Positions 63,874 through 64,000 of a stretch of 64,000 bases of DNA are shown piece by piece (positions within the stretch are counted from its first letter, which is position 1; each line of letters begins with the position of its first letter). The notes under the pieces were generated by a model, which had not been told where the DNA came from, searched no databases, and was given only the letters and a program-made list of their open reading frames with translations. This DNA is from Prevotella sp. P3-122. GTDB taxonomy: Bacteria > Bacteroidota > Bacteroidia > Bacteroidales > Bacteroidaceae. The stretch is from positions 59,594-123,593 of the forward strand of contig NZ_NPJH01000082.1 in the NCBI RefSeq assembly GCF_002251365.1. Reading direction: 5' to 3'. A program made the translations under genes and the position numbers.

Positions 63874-64000
63874 AATCGGGTAGGAGGTAAATGCTAATCA
63901 TAGAAAGGCATTTGCCTCCTACTTTCACATTTACCGACCTCCCACACCACCGTACAAGCGGTTCCGCATACGGCGGTTTCGCGCTTTCTCATCTCACGAT
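63874..64000 (-). mobile_element. ORF-less group IIC intron, copy 2 (3' part, cut by window end)
   Basis: Identical to copy 1 over the visible 127 bp, including domains V and VI. It lies in sense orientation within the RND gene; removal would join the 5' part outside the window to codon L of LGLIGLSQ. Confidence 0.88.

Overview
The window reads as chromosomal DNA of a Bacteroidales bacterium, most likely a Prevotella-type genus. The main signs are many promoters with the Bacteroidetes -7 element TAnnTTTG, sometimes with a TTTG box about 19-20 bp upstream. Lineage-typical proteins also occur: succinylornithine-type carbamoyltransferase, DUF4836 and NigD-like lipoproteins, DUF3256, a BspA-like surface protein, an UpxY/NusG-like remnant and a two-gene LysO exporter. 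No rRNA, tRNA or CRISPR array was seen. All family assignments are by eye from motifs; no search was run.

Layout. (1) 1-8.5 kb, mostly minus strand: a chorismatase-like gene end, then a tight leftward operon of a NupG-like transporter, a bifunctional-nuclease-family protein, RsmE, a DUF4836 lipoprotein, an FtsE/FtsX-type ABC pair and a HPPK-like gene without a normal start codon, with DUF3256 and a small secreted protein upstream. (2) 8.9-23 kb: an accessory island in which all genes point right behind one consensus promoter. It holds thioredoxin, a frameshifted YgbA-like gene, HAD, YccF, DUF1294, FKBP, acetyltransferase, class A beta-lactamase, hydrolase, SNF2/SWIM helicase, YczE-like, PAS, alcohol dehydrogenase, flavin reductase, MBL, SDR and DUF2269, with several gene remnants and a family of about 70-75 bp mini-repeats. 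(3) 23-27.8 kb: repeats, a tyrosine recombinase, a 210 bp invertible promoter segment, an UpxY-like relic, a BspA-like surface gene and an ORF-less group IIC intron. (4) 27.8-49.8 kb: core genes efp, rpmH, PASTA protein, rluD-like, ddl, acyltransferase, NigD-like, lysO, an AAA/PD-(D/E)XK protein, threonine aldolase, argF', pectinesterase, a TolC-HlyD-MFS efflux operon, radC, a glycosyltransferase, a DUF59 protein and lpxH. (5) 50.7-60.0 kb: a leftward eight-gene operon built around a 1033-residue FtsZ/tubulin-like GTPase with a membrane partner, a membrane zinc-ribbon protein and five exported proteins. (6) 60.1-64 kb: a rod-shaped 6S-like RNA and an RND efflux gene broken by an in-frame amber codon and by a second copy of the intron.

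The strongest candidates for undescribed biology are the tubulin-like operon (50.7-60.0 kb) and the self-contained recombinase/invertible-promoter/surface-protein switch (23.9-27.1 kb). Next come the chimeric beta-lactamase flanked by 112 bp direct repeats and the mini-repeat family, which extends one reading frame and breaks another.
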